Source: GCA-003244245 sp035997545 (lineage in GTDB: Bacteria > Actinomycetota > Actinomycetes > Mycobacteriales > Pseudonocardiaceae). Taken from it: a stretch of 13,893 nt of DNA. The stretch lies in NCBI GenBank assembly GCA_035997545.1, contig DASYIL010000056.1, positions 1 through 13,893 on the forward strand, read 5' to 3'. The notes under the pieces were generated by a model. It was not told the origin of the DNA. It saw only the letters and a program-made list of their open reading frames with translations, and did no database searches. Positions 7,897-13,792 of the stretch are shown one piece after another (positions within the stretch are counted from its first letter, which is position 1; every line of letters begins with the position of its first letter). The position numbers were made by a program, and so were the translations under genes.

Positions 7897-8375
7897 CAAG
7901 AGCCCTGGCGATGTGAATACTCCGCTGGGCACTGAGTTCGCGCAGTGCCTCAACCTCGGGCACACCGTGGTACCCGCTCACGGCGGCGGTCAGTTCGTCG
8001 GCTCGCCAGGTGTTCGACGGCACCAGCTCGTTGGATTCAAGCGCGAGCACCCCGTGGTGGGCGGCTTCGTCGGGGCGCCCCAGCCGCGCCAGCACTAGTC
8101 CCAAGTCGAGGTGCGCGGTTGCTACCCGGCGGCGCTGGCCGCCCGCCTCGGAGCGTGCCGCGGCGTGCCGTGCGTGGTCCTCCGCCGCTGGATCTCCTAG
8201 CCACGCCAGCGCGGTGCCCGTATACAGCTCCAGCTTGTCGCCATCGAAAAAGAAGTGGTGGTCGGGCGGTCGCTCTCGGGACTGCCGCTCTGACGCAGCC
8301 AAGCATCGGCGCAACGCCGCCCGCACCTGCGGACCGTCGCCTAGGCGAGCAGCTGCTCTCGCGGACTGCTCACCT
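7841..8375 (-). pseudogene. C-terminal relic of an XRE/TPR-type transcriptional regulator
   Basis: The minus strand encodes about 150 residues resembling the C-terminal TPR-like half of actinobacterial helix-turn-helix (XRE-type) regulators: GEQSARAAARLGDGPQVRAAL, then KLELYTGTALAWLGDPAAEDHA, then VATAHLDLGLVLARLGRPDEAAHH and VPSNTWRADELTAAV. The N-terminal DNA-binding half is absent: beyond about 8375 the frame continues to 8587 but loses resemblance. The frame also reads about 30 residues past the expected end, into the 3' end of cutA on the opposite strand. I read this as a deletion relic. A functional stand-alone TPR protein is possible but less likely, since no good start or ribosome site is seen. 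The resemblance is from recall of the family, not a search. Confidence 0.6.
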
Positions 8376-8534
8376 TCGATGGGGCGATCAAGACCACGAC
8401 AGTGTTGACTGATCAAAAGGTGGCCGAGCTGCGCGAGTTGCTCGGTGAGGCGACAGTGCGGAGGGGGGCCTGATGGCAGTGAGCGAGTGGCCTGGGGGCT
8501 GCGGTCACCGCTGGAAGCCATCGACGCGGGCGGG

Positions 8535-8773
8535 GTATCGACCGACCGGCAGTCGCTAGTCCAACAGCGCGACCGGCTGAACGCCACAGGAGTCGACCAG
8601 ATATTCGACGACAGGCGATCGGGGTCCGTGATGATCGCGAGGGCCTGACCGCCCTGATCGACTACGTCCGCAAGGGTGACGTCGTGGTCGACCGGCTGGG
8701 GCGCAGCCTGTCCGGGATCATCCGCACCGTTGAGACCCTGACCGCCGCTGGCATGCAGCTGGCCTCTCGCACA
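8535..8773 (+). pseudogene. Serine recombinase (resolvase/invertase) N-terminal relic, frameshifted
   Basis: Two reading frames together spell a resolvase catalytic domain. Frame one (8535-8628) gives VSTDRQSLVQQRDRL and GVDQIFDDRRSGS. Frame two (8633-8773) continues with DREGLTALIDYVRKGDVVV, then DRLGRSLSGIIRTVETLTAAG. These align in order with gamma-delta resolvase/Pin landmarks (VST..Q, FTDKASGS, DREGL, DRLGR). The initiator region is lost, a frameshift lies at about 8629-8632, residues are missing before DRLGR, and the DNA-binding domain is absent, so it is inactive. A frame at 8370-8473 (ending ELRELLGEATVRRGA) could be another fragment but is unidentified. It marks a past mobile-element event between cutA and the conservon. 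Confidence 0.75.
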
Positions 8774-8803
8774 TCTGCAGGGCGGTCGCGTGCGTACGCA
8801 GGG

Positions 8804-8950
8804 TCACGAGAGCCACCACACCAGCGCCGGCGTGACCATCGCCACGATGGCCGCGAGAAGCACCAGCACTCGACCCAACATTACCGCCGGGTCCGACTCT
8901 CCCGGATGCATGCCCAGGTCGTGGCGGGGGTGAAGATCAGGAGTGGCCAT
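8804..8950 (-). CDS. Small single-helix membrane protein (48 residues)
   Basis: Short gene encoding MATPDLHPRHDLGMHPGE, an acidic linker, and one hydrophobic helix (VLVLLAAIVAMVTPALVWWL) at the C-terminus, stopping at TGA (8804-8806). Codons are largely G/C-ending and the layout (hydrophilic N-terminus, one helix, immediate stop) is that of real small membrane proteins. On the minus strand TACTGT ends seven bases before the A of the ATG, so the transcript could start at the ATG and be leaderless; no Shine-Dalgarno or good -35 is present. It lies downstream of the conservon on the same strand, about 210 bases after cvnD. Not recognised as a named family. Confidence 0.55.
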   Translation of the reverse strand: MATPDLHPRHDLGMHPGESDPAVMLGRVLVLLAAIVAMVTPALVWWLS

Positions 8951-9108
8951 GGGATAACAGTAGAGTGCGGAGGGTTACCGCTCTGCCTACCCTCGGTTAG
9001 CTACAGGCAAATTCATGAGCCGGGCGGCGCAACCGGCTGCTTCGGCGTCCGGGCGGCGATCAGACGGCCAGCACGGAAGCGTAACCTACTGCACGATCCG
9101 CCACCACG
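8951..9108. other. Intergenic stretch, no gene seen
   Basis: Between the small membrane-protein gene and the conservon hairpin I see no credible coding sequence. The end nearest 8951 should hold the promoter of the small gene (TACTGT at 8962-8957 on the minus strand). Confidence 0.4.
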
Positions 9109-9140
9109 GCCCGGCTGTTCATGATCATGAGCGGCCGGGC
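9109..9140 (-). terminator. Hairpin after cvnD, probable conservon terminator
   Basis: GCCCGGC (9109-9115) pairs with GCCGGGC (9134-9140), and the enclosed 12-base palindrome TCATGATCATGA (9119-9130) adds to the stem. It lies 20 bases after the cvnD stop (9161-9163). There is no T-tract, as is common in actinobacteria. The palindrome could alternatively bind a protein. Confidence 0.55.
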
Positions 9141-9160
9141 TGGGGTCGCTCATGGGGCGC

Positions 9161-9760
9161 TTACGGTGTGCTGCACGCCAAGGCGTGCACGACCAGCGCA
9201 ACGAGTGTGTCGAGGCTGGAGCGGGCCTCGCGGGCGTCCATCCGCACCAGCGGGCAGTCCCGCGGGAGTCCCAGTGCGTCGCGCACGGTGTCGTCAGGGT
9301 AGGCCGGGCCACCCGGGAACTGGTTGAGGGCCACCGCGAAGGGAATTTGGCGGTCCTCGAAGTAGTCGATCGCCGCGAAGGATTCGTCCAGCCGTCGGAC
9401 GTCGATGAGCACGACAGCACCGACCGCGCCGTGGGCCAGCTCGTCCCACATAAACCAGAAGCGGTTCTGACCGGGCGTTCCGAACAGGTAGAGGACGAGC
9501 TGATCGTCGATCGTGATCCGGCCGAAGTCCATCGCCACCGTGGTAGTGGTCTTGTCCGGAACGGCGGTTGTGTCGTCGACGCCGGCTGACAGCGAAGTCA
9601 TCTCTTGCTCGGTGCTCAGCGGGGAGATCTCCGACAGCGACCCGACAAACGTGGTCTTCCCGACCCCGAACCCGCCTGCCACCAGAATCTTGAGCGGGAT
9701 CAGCGGGCGATCAGTGACCGAGGCGAATCGCTGATCGTCCCTAACGGGTGCGTAGTCCAT
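9161..9760 (-). CDS. cvnD: Conservon small GTPase (CvnD-type)
   Basis: Ras/Rab-like GTPase of 199 residues, last gene of the conservon. The P-loop GGFGVGKTT (29-37) with Lys35 and Thr36 is intact. The switch I region holds TTTTVAMDFG (71-80), and the G3 analogue is FGTPGQNRFWFMWDEL (93-108), as in other bacterial MglA/CvnD GTPases. The base-recognition motif NKxD is degenerate here: NQFP (146-149), with Pro where the family usually has an acid, so guanine specificity may be altered. The ATG at 9760 overlaps the cvnC 3' end by 20 bases, indicating translational coupling. Conservon GTPases act as switches downstream of the sensor and roadblock partners; the output is not evident. Confidence 0.93.
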   Translation of the reverse strand: MDYAPVRDDQRFASVTDRPLIPLKILVAGGFGVGKTTFVGSLSEISPLSTEQEMTSLSAGVDDTTAVPDKTTTTVAMDFGRITIDDQLVLYLFGTPGQNRFWFMWDELAHGAVGAVVLIDVRRLDESFAAIDYFEDRQIPFAVALNQFPGGPAYPDDTVRDALGLPRDCPLVRMDAREARSSLDTLVALVVHALACSTP

Positions 9761-10118
9761 CGAGCAGTCTCTCCAAGATCTCTGGTCCGGGCCCTCCGAT
9801 GGCGTCGGTGGACGGAGGCAGGTGCACGGTGAGGAGGCTGGCCTCGGCCAGCTCGCTGACCAGCACCCGCGCTACGCCGGCCGGGAGGTGCAAGGCCGCC
9901 CCGATCTCCACCACTGAGATCGGTCGCATTGACATCCGGACGATGGCCCGGCGCTCCACCTGTAGCGTCGGGAGTTGCTCCACGGCAAGCTTGGTGGCAG
10001 TGACGAGCGCCTCGAGCGGCAACTCCGGCCCGGCTGTCCGGGTACGTCCTTGCGTGAACGCATACGCCGGGACAACCCGGTCGCCTTCGCGCCAGCCGTA
10101 GTCGCCGGTGTAGGTCAC
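9741..10118 (-). CDS. cvnC: Conservon DUF742 protein (CvnC-type)
   Basis: DUF742-family protein of 125 residues, the third conservon component. The family pattern is clear: RVVPAYAFTQGRTRT near the N-terminus, PLEALVTATKLAVEQL, then RRAIVRMSMRPISVVEIGAALHLPAGVARVLVSELAEASLLTVHLP, a winged-helix-like section, and a short tail. The DUF742 role is not biochemically defined; it may bind the GTPase or the roadblock partner. It starts 14 bases after cvnB with GTG at 10118 and AGGAG about 11 bases upstream, and its end overlaps cvnD. Confidence 0.92.
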   Translation of the reverse strand: MTYTGDYGWREGDRVVPAYAFTQGRTRTAGPELPLEALVTATKLAVEQLPTLQVERRAIVRMSMRPISVVEIGAALHLPAGVARVLVSELAEASLLTVHLPPSTDAIGGPGPEILERLLDGLRTR

Positions 10119-10132
10119 GGCACTATCCGCTC

Positions 10133-10555
10133 CTAGGTCGTGCGGGTCTGGGTTGTGCGGGTCTGGGTTGTGCGGGGCGCCGGGGTCAGGACGTGCCCTA
10201 CCCGGGACGCGAGCATGGTCATCTCATAGCCGACCATGCCCATGTCGCAGTGCCGATAGGCAACGACGGCGAGCGTCGAGCCTTGGCTGATCGACGTCGT
10301 GAACAGGTAGCCGCCGGCCATCTCGACGACGGTCTGGCTCACCGGAGCCAGGTTCAGCAGCTGCGCTGCCCCTTTGGACAGGCTCACCAGCCCGGAGGTG
10401 GCGGCGGAAAGCTGGTCGCCGAGCACCGCATCGACATTGCCCGATGCGGCCAGCGGGAGACCGTCGCCGGAGATGACCAGAGCGTGCAGCACTCCCGGCG
10501 TGTCCCGAATGAAGTCGTTGAGCAGCCAGTCGAGTTGACCCCGGGGCGCGCTCAA
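10133..10555 (-). CDS. cvnB: Conservon roadblock/LC7 protein (CvnB-type)
   Basis: Roadblock/LC7-domain protein of 140 residues. In conservons this partner is thought to regulate the small GTPase, as MglB does with MglA. The domain is visible from QLDWLLNDFIRDTPGVLHALVISGDGLPLAASG through LSAATSGLVSLSKGAAQLL, VVEMAGGYLFTTSISQGSTLAVVA and ending GYEMTMLASRVG. Translation most likely begins at TTG 10555, which overlaps the cvnA stop as TTGA; no ATG or GTG is available nearby, and TTG gives the expected length. The C-terminus (RTTQTRTTQTRTT) is encoded by a 15-bp minisatellite and lies outside the domain. Confidence 0.92.
   Translation of the reverse strand: MSAPRGQLDWLLNDFIRDTPGVLHALVISGDGLPLAASGNVDAVLGDQLSAATSGLVSLSKGAAQLLNLAPVSQTVVEMAGGYLFTTSISQGSTLAVVAYRHCDMGMVGYEMTMLASRVGHVLTPAPRTTQTRTTQTRTT
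10137..10176 (-). repeat. 15-bp minisatellite inside cvnB
   Basis: The unit GTYGTGCGGGTCTGG is repeated in tandem about 2.7 times (10137-10151, 10152-10166, then a partial copy), just before the cvnB stop. The period is a multiple of three, so each unit encodes five residues (RTTQT) and copy-number change would not shift the frame. Confidence 0.85.
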
Positions 10556-12375
10556 GGCCCATCCCCGGTGCTGCCGTTGCCCTGCGTCTGTGCCATCTGT
10601 TTCTGGGCGGCGAGCCGGCTGGCCTGGTAACGGGACAGCGCCTCCCTGGCCCGCTTCGCATCGGGAGCCGGAGTGGGCTCGGGGATGGCGGTGTCGCCCG
10701 CAGACGACCCTCGGCGCAGCTCGGCCGCCAGGTTGGCCAGCGGCACGCGGCGGCGCAGCGGTGGAGCAGCCGGTTCCGCGCCGGTCGCCGACACCGCCGG
10801 AGCGCCCGGCAGCGCCGCTGGGGGCACTACTGGGGGTGCCATCTTCTGGGCGGTCGCGTACACCGGGGTGGCCGGACGGCTGGACGTCTCCACCGCGGGC
10901 AGCCGGGTCGGCGTCCACCAGCCGGTCCAGTTCGGGTCAGGCCGCGCATGCTCGCTACCCGCGGGGCCCCGCGGCTGCGGGATGGTCGATGAGAGCCGCG
11001 CCTGCCCGGCTGGTGCCTGCGTGGTCGGCACCAGCTCCAGCTGATCGCCGGCGAACAGTTCCGCAGGAAGTATGACCGCCGCCGTGACGCCAGAGCCCGG
11101 GGTGGTGGTGAGCGAGACCCGGATGTGGTGGCGGGCCGCGAGCCGAGCCACGACGTGCAGCCCGAGCTGCTGGGAGACTGACAGGTCGATGTCCCTGGGA
11201 TGCGCCAGCAGGTCGTTGGCCTGGGACAGGTCCTCTGGATGCATTCCGACACCCCAGTCCTCAATGATGATGGCAACCTCGTCGGGAGTCTGCAGGGAGC
11301 GTCGGGTGCGGACGGTGACCTTGGCCTCCGGCGGGGAGAATCGCACGGCATTCTCGGTCAGCTCAGCGAGCGCGTGGGTGAGGTCGGTCACCGTGTGACC
11401 CAGCACCGCCAGGTGCTCTTCGACGGAGAAAATAACCCGATCCAGGTCTTCGGTTTCGGCGATCGCGGCGCGCACGACGTCGATGAGCAGGACCGGCTCC
11501 CGCCAAATCCGGGGCGCTTGCTCGCCGGATAGCACCAGCAGGCTTTCCGCGTTGCGCCGGATGCGGGTAGCCAGGTGGTCAAGGCGGAACAGTTCACTCA
11601 GCGCGTCGGGGTTGCGCTCCTTTTCCTCGAGCTGGTTAATGATATCCAGTTGTCGGTAGAGCATGCTCTGGTTGCGCCGGGCGAGGTTGACCAGCAGCTC
11701 GGAGGTGAACTTGCGCTGGCCGAGTTCTGCATCGGCTAGCTGCGTGGCCAGGCGCATGGACTTGTTCTGTTCATCCTCAGTGGTGCGCCAGAATACGACC
11801 ACGCCGACACAGGCAAAGAGTACGGCCACGCCGTGGACGAGCGACCAGACCCATGGATTCTCCTGTGCGGCCGGATGATTGAAGATCAGCCCGGCTTGCC
11901 AGGCTGTCCCGATTCCGTGGCTGAGTACCGTGAACACGATGTTCCACAGGAACGGCACCCAGTCCTGGTACAGTGCGATGAATCCAATGATGATGAAGAA
12001 ATGAAAATGAGCCTCGATGGAGCCCCTGGTGATCACGACCAATGCTGCGGAGCAATAAACCAGCCCAGCGGAGATGAAGAAGGAAGCCGCCCGTCGTTGC
12101 GTTGTAACGATACCGGCCAGCAGGCACAAGGCTGGCGGGATCAACCCGTAGAAGGTGGTCAGCGGGTTGTGCTGAAGCCACAACGCGAACACAAACAACG
12201 TGGGTAGGTGTAGGCCCAGCACCCACAGCAAGACTCTGTGCCGCTTCTGCCAGGCGTCGTCGTCGAGCAGGTTGCCGCGCGGCAAGTAGTCCAGCAATCT
12301 GTGCAACGTCACCGGTGTACGTGCCTTTCGTGAGACGGTTCGCATGAGCTCATGTGGAAGTGGAGACCGCGGCAT
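10552..12375 (-). CDS. cvnA: Conservon sensor histidine-kinase-like protein (CvnA-type)
   Basis: Membrane sensor kinase of 607 residues. Residues about 45-197 hold five or six transmembrane segments. Between two of them lies GSIEAHFHFF..ALYQDW (118-139), an HxHFF/YQDW motif I recall from other bacterial membrane sensors. A helical dimerisation region follows (about 205-284) with RLDHLATRIRRNAESLLVLSG, whose His (267) is the candidate phospho-acceptor. The ATPase domain has the N box ELTENAVRFSPPE (338-350), the G1 box EDWGVGMH (372-379) and GLHVVARLAARH (405-416). The last 150 residues are Pro/Ala-rich and probably disordered. ATG 12375 has GGAG four bases away; ATG 12345 is an alternative. 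The gene begins the conservon and overlaps cvnB. The signal sensed is unknown. Confidence 0.92.
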   Translation of the reverse strand: MPRSPLPHELMRTVSRKARTPVTLHRLLDYLPRGNLLDDDAWQKRHRVLLWVLGLHLPTLFVFALWLQHNPLTTFYGLIPPALCLLAGIVTTQRRAASFFISAGLVYCSAALVVITRGSIEAHFHFFIIIGFIALYQDWVPFLWNIVFTVLSHGIGTAWQAGLIFNHPAAQENPWVWSLVHGVAVLFACVGVVVFWRTTEDEQNKSMRLATQLADAELGQRKFTSELLVNLARRNQSMLYRQLDIINQLEEKERNPDALSELFRLDHLATRIRRNAESLLVLSGEQAPRIWREPVLLIDVVRAAIAETEDLDRVIFSVEEHLAVLGHTVTDLTHALAELTENAVRFSPPEAKVTVRTRRSLQTPDEVAIIIEDWGVGMHPEDLSQANDLLAHPRDIDLSVSQQLGLHVVARLAARHHIRVSLTTTPGSGVTAAVILPAELFAGDQLELVPTTQAPAGQARLSSTIPQPRGPAGSEHARPDPNWTGWWTPTRLPAVETSSRPATPVYATAQKMAPPVVPPAALPGAPAVSATGAEPAAPPLRRRVPLANLAAELRRGSSAGDTAIPEPTPAPDAKRAREALSRYQASRLAAQKQMAQTQGNGSTGDGP

Positions 12376-12447
12376 GCTACTCCGGCACGATGGCTCCGCG
12401 AGACGTCAGCGCTACGCCGAGTAGGTGGTTCGCGCTCGCACCGCCGA

Positions 12448-12482
12448 CGAACGGAGCAGTAAATTGCGCCGAATGGAGCAGT
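12448..12482. promoter_or_regulatory. 22-bp-period direct repeat upstream of the conservon
   Basis: CGAACGGAGCAGT (12448-12460) and CGAATGGAGCAGT (12470-12482) match at 12 of 13 bases and start exactly 22 bp apart, about two helical turns. They lie 73-107 bases before the cvnA ATG and within 60 bases of the response-regulator stop. Same-face direct repeats like these usually bind two subunits of a regulator. The adjacent response-regulator gene is an obvious candidate, but DosR boxes are palindromic and look different. No -10/-35 pair could be assigned. Confidence 0.55.
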
Positions 12483-12501
12483 GATGAGGGCATCCGTTTT
12501 T

Positions 12502-13182
12502 TCAGCTGCTGGGCTGCTGTGGTCGCAACGCACCCCGGTCGCGCATGGTCGCTCCGAACACCGCGATCTGCGTGCGTCGCTGCATTTGCAGTTTGGCGAG
12601 CAGTCGTGAGACGTGGTTTTTCACGGTCTTCTCCGCCAGGTACAGCCGAGTGCCGATTTCCCGGTTGGACAGGCCGTCGGCGATCAGCGCCAGTACTGCC
12701 CGTTCCCGGTCGGACAGTGCCTCGACCCGAGGATCGGTCGCGGGTCGCGTCGCCTGCAGCCGGGCGTGCACGGTGGCGGTGACGGTCGGATCCAGGAGCG
12801 ACTCGCCTCGCGCCACCCGGTGCACCGCCTCGATCAGGTCGGTTCCGCGGATCTGCTTGAGCAGGTACCCTGCGGCCCCTGCCAGGATCGCGGCGGACAA
12901 CGCCTCGTCGTCGTCGTAGCAAGTGAGGATCAGGCACGCGACCGAGGGCAGCGAGGCTCGGATTTCCCGGCAGACCTCGATGCCGCTGCCGTCGGGTAGC
13001 CGGACGTCCAGCACCGCCACGTCAGGCCGGACGGCGGGGATGCGGCGCAGCGCCTCGTCGGCTCGGCCGGCCTCTCCCACCACTTCGATGTTGCCGCTCT
13101 GTTCGAGAAGGTTGCGCAGCCCCCGCAGGACCACCTCGTGATCGTCGAGCAGGAACACCCGGACGGCGGCGTCGGTGTCCAC
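12502..13182 (-). CDS. NarL/LuxR-type response regulator, DosR/DevR-like
   Basis: Two-domain transcription factor of 226 residues. The receiver domain has acidic pocket residues D13-D14, phospho-acceptor D59 (DVAVLDVRLPDG), T87 and switch Lys109 (AGYLLKQI). The LuxR-type helix-turn-helix (about residues 155-210) reads LSDRERAVLALIADGLSN, then IGTRLYLAEKTVKNHVSRLL. The order of motifs and several blocks (DDHEVVLRGL, RPDVAVLDVRLPDG, LAEKTVKN.VSRLLAKL, RRTQ.AVF) closely follow mycobacterial DosR/DevR, the hypoxia/NO regulator. No DosS/DosT-type haem kinase is in the window, so whether CvnA phosphorylates it is unknown. GTG 13182 is chosen because it puts the receiver at the usual distance; no strong ribosome site is seen. 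selC lies 87 bases upstream, divergent. Confidence 0.9.
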   Translation of the reverse strand: MDTDAAVRVFLLDDHEVVLRGLRNLLEQSGNIEVVGEAGRADEALRRIPAVRPDVAVLDVRLPDGSGIEVCREIRASLPSVACLILTCYDDDEALSAAILAGAAGYLLKQIRGTDLIEAVHRVARGESLLDPTVTATVHARLQATRPATDPRVEALSDRERAVLALIADGLSNREIGTRLYLAEKTVKNHVSRLLAKLQMQRRTQIAVFGATMRDRGALRPQQPSS

Positions 13183-13256
13183 GTCTTCATCGTGCCTGCC
13201 GGCCGCGGCGCAGGCCAGGAGTCACCCTCGGCTGATCTGTGCCGCTGCCCGACCCC

Positions 13257-13262
13257 TAAGAT
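13257..13262 (+). promoter_or_regulatory. selC -10 element
   Basis: TAAGAT matches the TANNNT -10 pattern and lies seven bases before the tRNA-Sec 5' end, so transcription would begin almost at the mature end. A weak CTGATC at 13232-13237 could be a -35, but the spacing of 19 is long. Confidence 0.5.
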
Positions 13263-13269
13263 CTCGGGT

Positions 13270-13365
13270 GGGGGCGTATGGGTGCCTGGTGGCCCCCGCG
13301 GTCTTCAACACCGACGTGGTCGAGCACCTCGACCAGGCGGGTTCGATTCCCGTCCGCCTCCGCCA
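13270..13365 (+). tRNA. selC: tRNA-Sec (anticodon TCA)
   Basis: Selenocysteine tRNA gene of 96 bases including an encoded CCA (13363-13365). The anticodon loop CTTCAAC lies between CGGT and ACCG, giving TCA, which reads UGA. The variable arm is long, with a perfect 8-bp stem (TGGTCGAG/CTCGACCA), the D-arm has the extended form with one mismatch, and the T-arm loop is TTCGATT. The 3' acceptor strand CCGCCTCC plus G73 pairs with GGGGGCG at the 5' end except for one wobble, G3-U70, and the eighth position (T/C) does not pair. tRNA-Sec is charged with Ser by SerRS, converted by SelA and delivered by SelB. Its presence implies selenoproteins elsewhere in the genome. Confidence 0.95.
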
Positions 13366-13383
13366 AAGGTTCCTACAAGCTGC

Positions 13384-13593
13384 TCAGCTCGGCGGGAGCT
13401 GCACCAGGTCGACCTTGCAGCGGATCCCTGGCGCGTTCCCGAGTTTGCTGTCCGTCGTGAGCAAACTCGTTCCCAGAACCTCGGCGAGTGCGACGTATGC
13501 CGCGTCGTAGCTGATCAGGTCGTCGCGCAGTCCCCAGGTTCACGGCAGTAACGGCCAGTGCCCGGCACGTTGCAGCGGCAGCTGGCGAGATCG
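13384..13593 (-). pseudogene. VapC/PIN-domain toxin relic with in-frame TGA
   Basis: The C-terminal half of a PIN-domain (VapC-type) ribonuclease toxin: LRDDLISYDAAYVALAEVLG, then TSLLTTDSKLGNAPGIRCKV, ending LVQLPPS at the TGA (13384-13386). YDAAYVALAE and LTTDSKL hold conserved acids of PIN proteins. Upstream in the same frame, a TGA (13540-13542) interrupts the sequence between LQRAGHWPLLP and TWGLRDD, a position where related toxins usually have Arg, consistent with CGA to TGA decay. The N-terminal half, with the first catalytic Asp, is absent and no antitoxin gene is visible. It lies 18 bases after tRNA-Sec. Confidence 0.72.
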
Positions 13594-13608
13594 ATTCAGG
13601 CCAGCCGC

Positions 13609-13792
13609 CTCGGATACCAGCGTCAACGTCGGCACCTTCCACGCCGGCGACACGGTCAACTTCGTACTCGCGCTCGCGGAGACCACGGCCGAGACGCGGT
13701 CGACCGACACCGGCGTGTGCGCCGAGATCACCGAACGCATCACCACCATCGCCATCGGAGCGGTGCCATGCACGGCATCGACGTGTCGGTAA
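13609..13792 (+). other. Possible coding fragment, GC3-rich
   Basis: One plus-strand frame (DTSVNVGTFHAGDTVNFV, then LALAETTAETRSTDTGVCAE) has almost only G/C third bases from 13609 to about 13755, unlike other frames here, and ends at TAA 13790-13792. No start codon or known family was recognised. A second frame opens at ATG 13768 (MHGIDVSVTETS) with GGAG seven bases before it and runs off the window edge; the two overlap by 25 bases. Either could be a relic or a gene entering from the right. Confidence 0.3.

Noticed and set aside
8774..9124. Continuation of the recombinase frame as a 146-residue protein
   Set aside because: Recombinase similarity ends at 8773; afterwards the frame is antisense to the small membrane protein and has no motifs.
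13540..13542. TGA in the VapC relic as a selenocysteine codon
   Set aside because: The toxin lacks its N-terminal half, Cys/Sec is not expected at this site in PIN proteins, and a CGA-to-TGA transition explains it.
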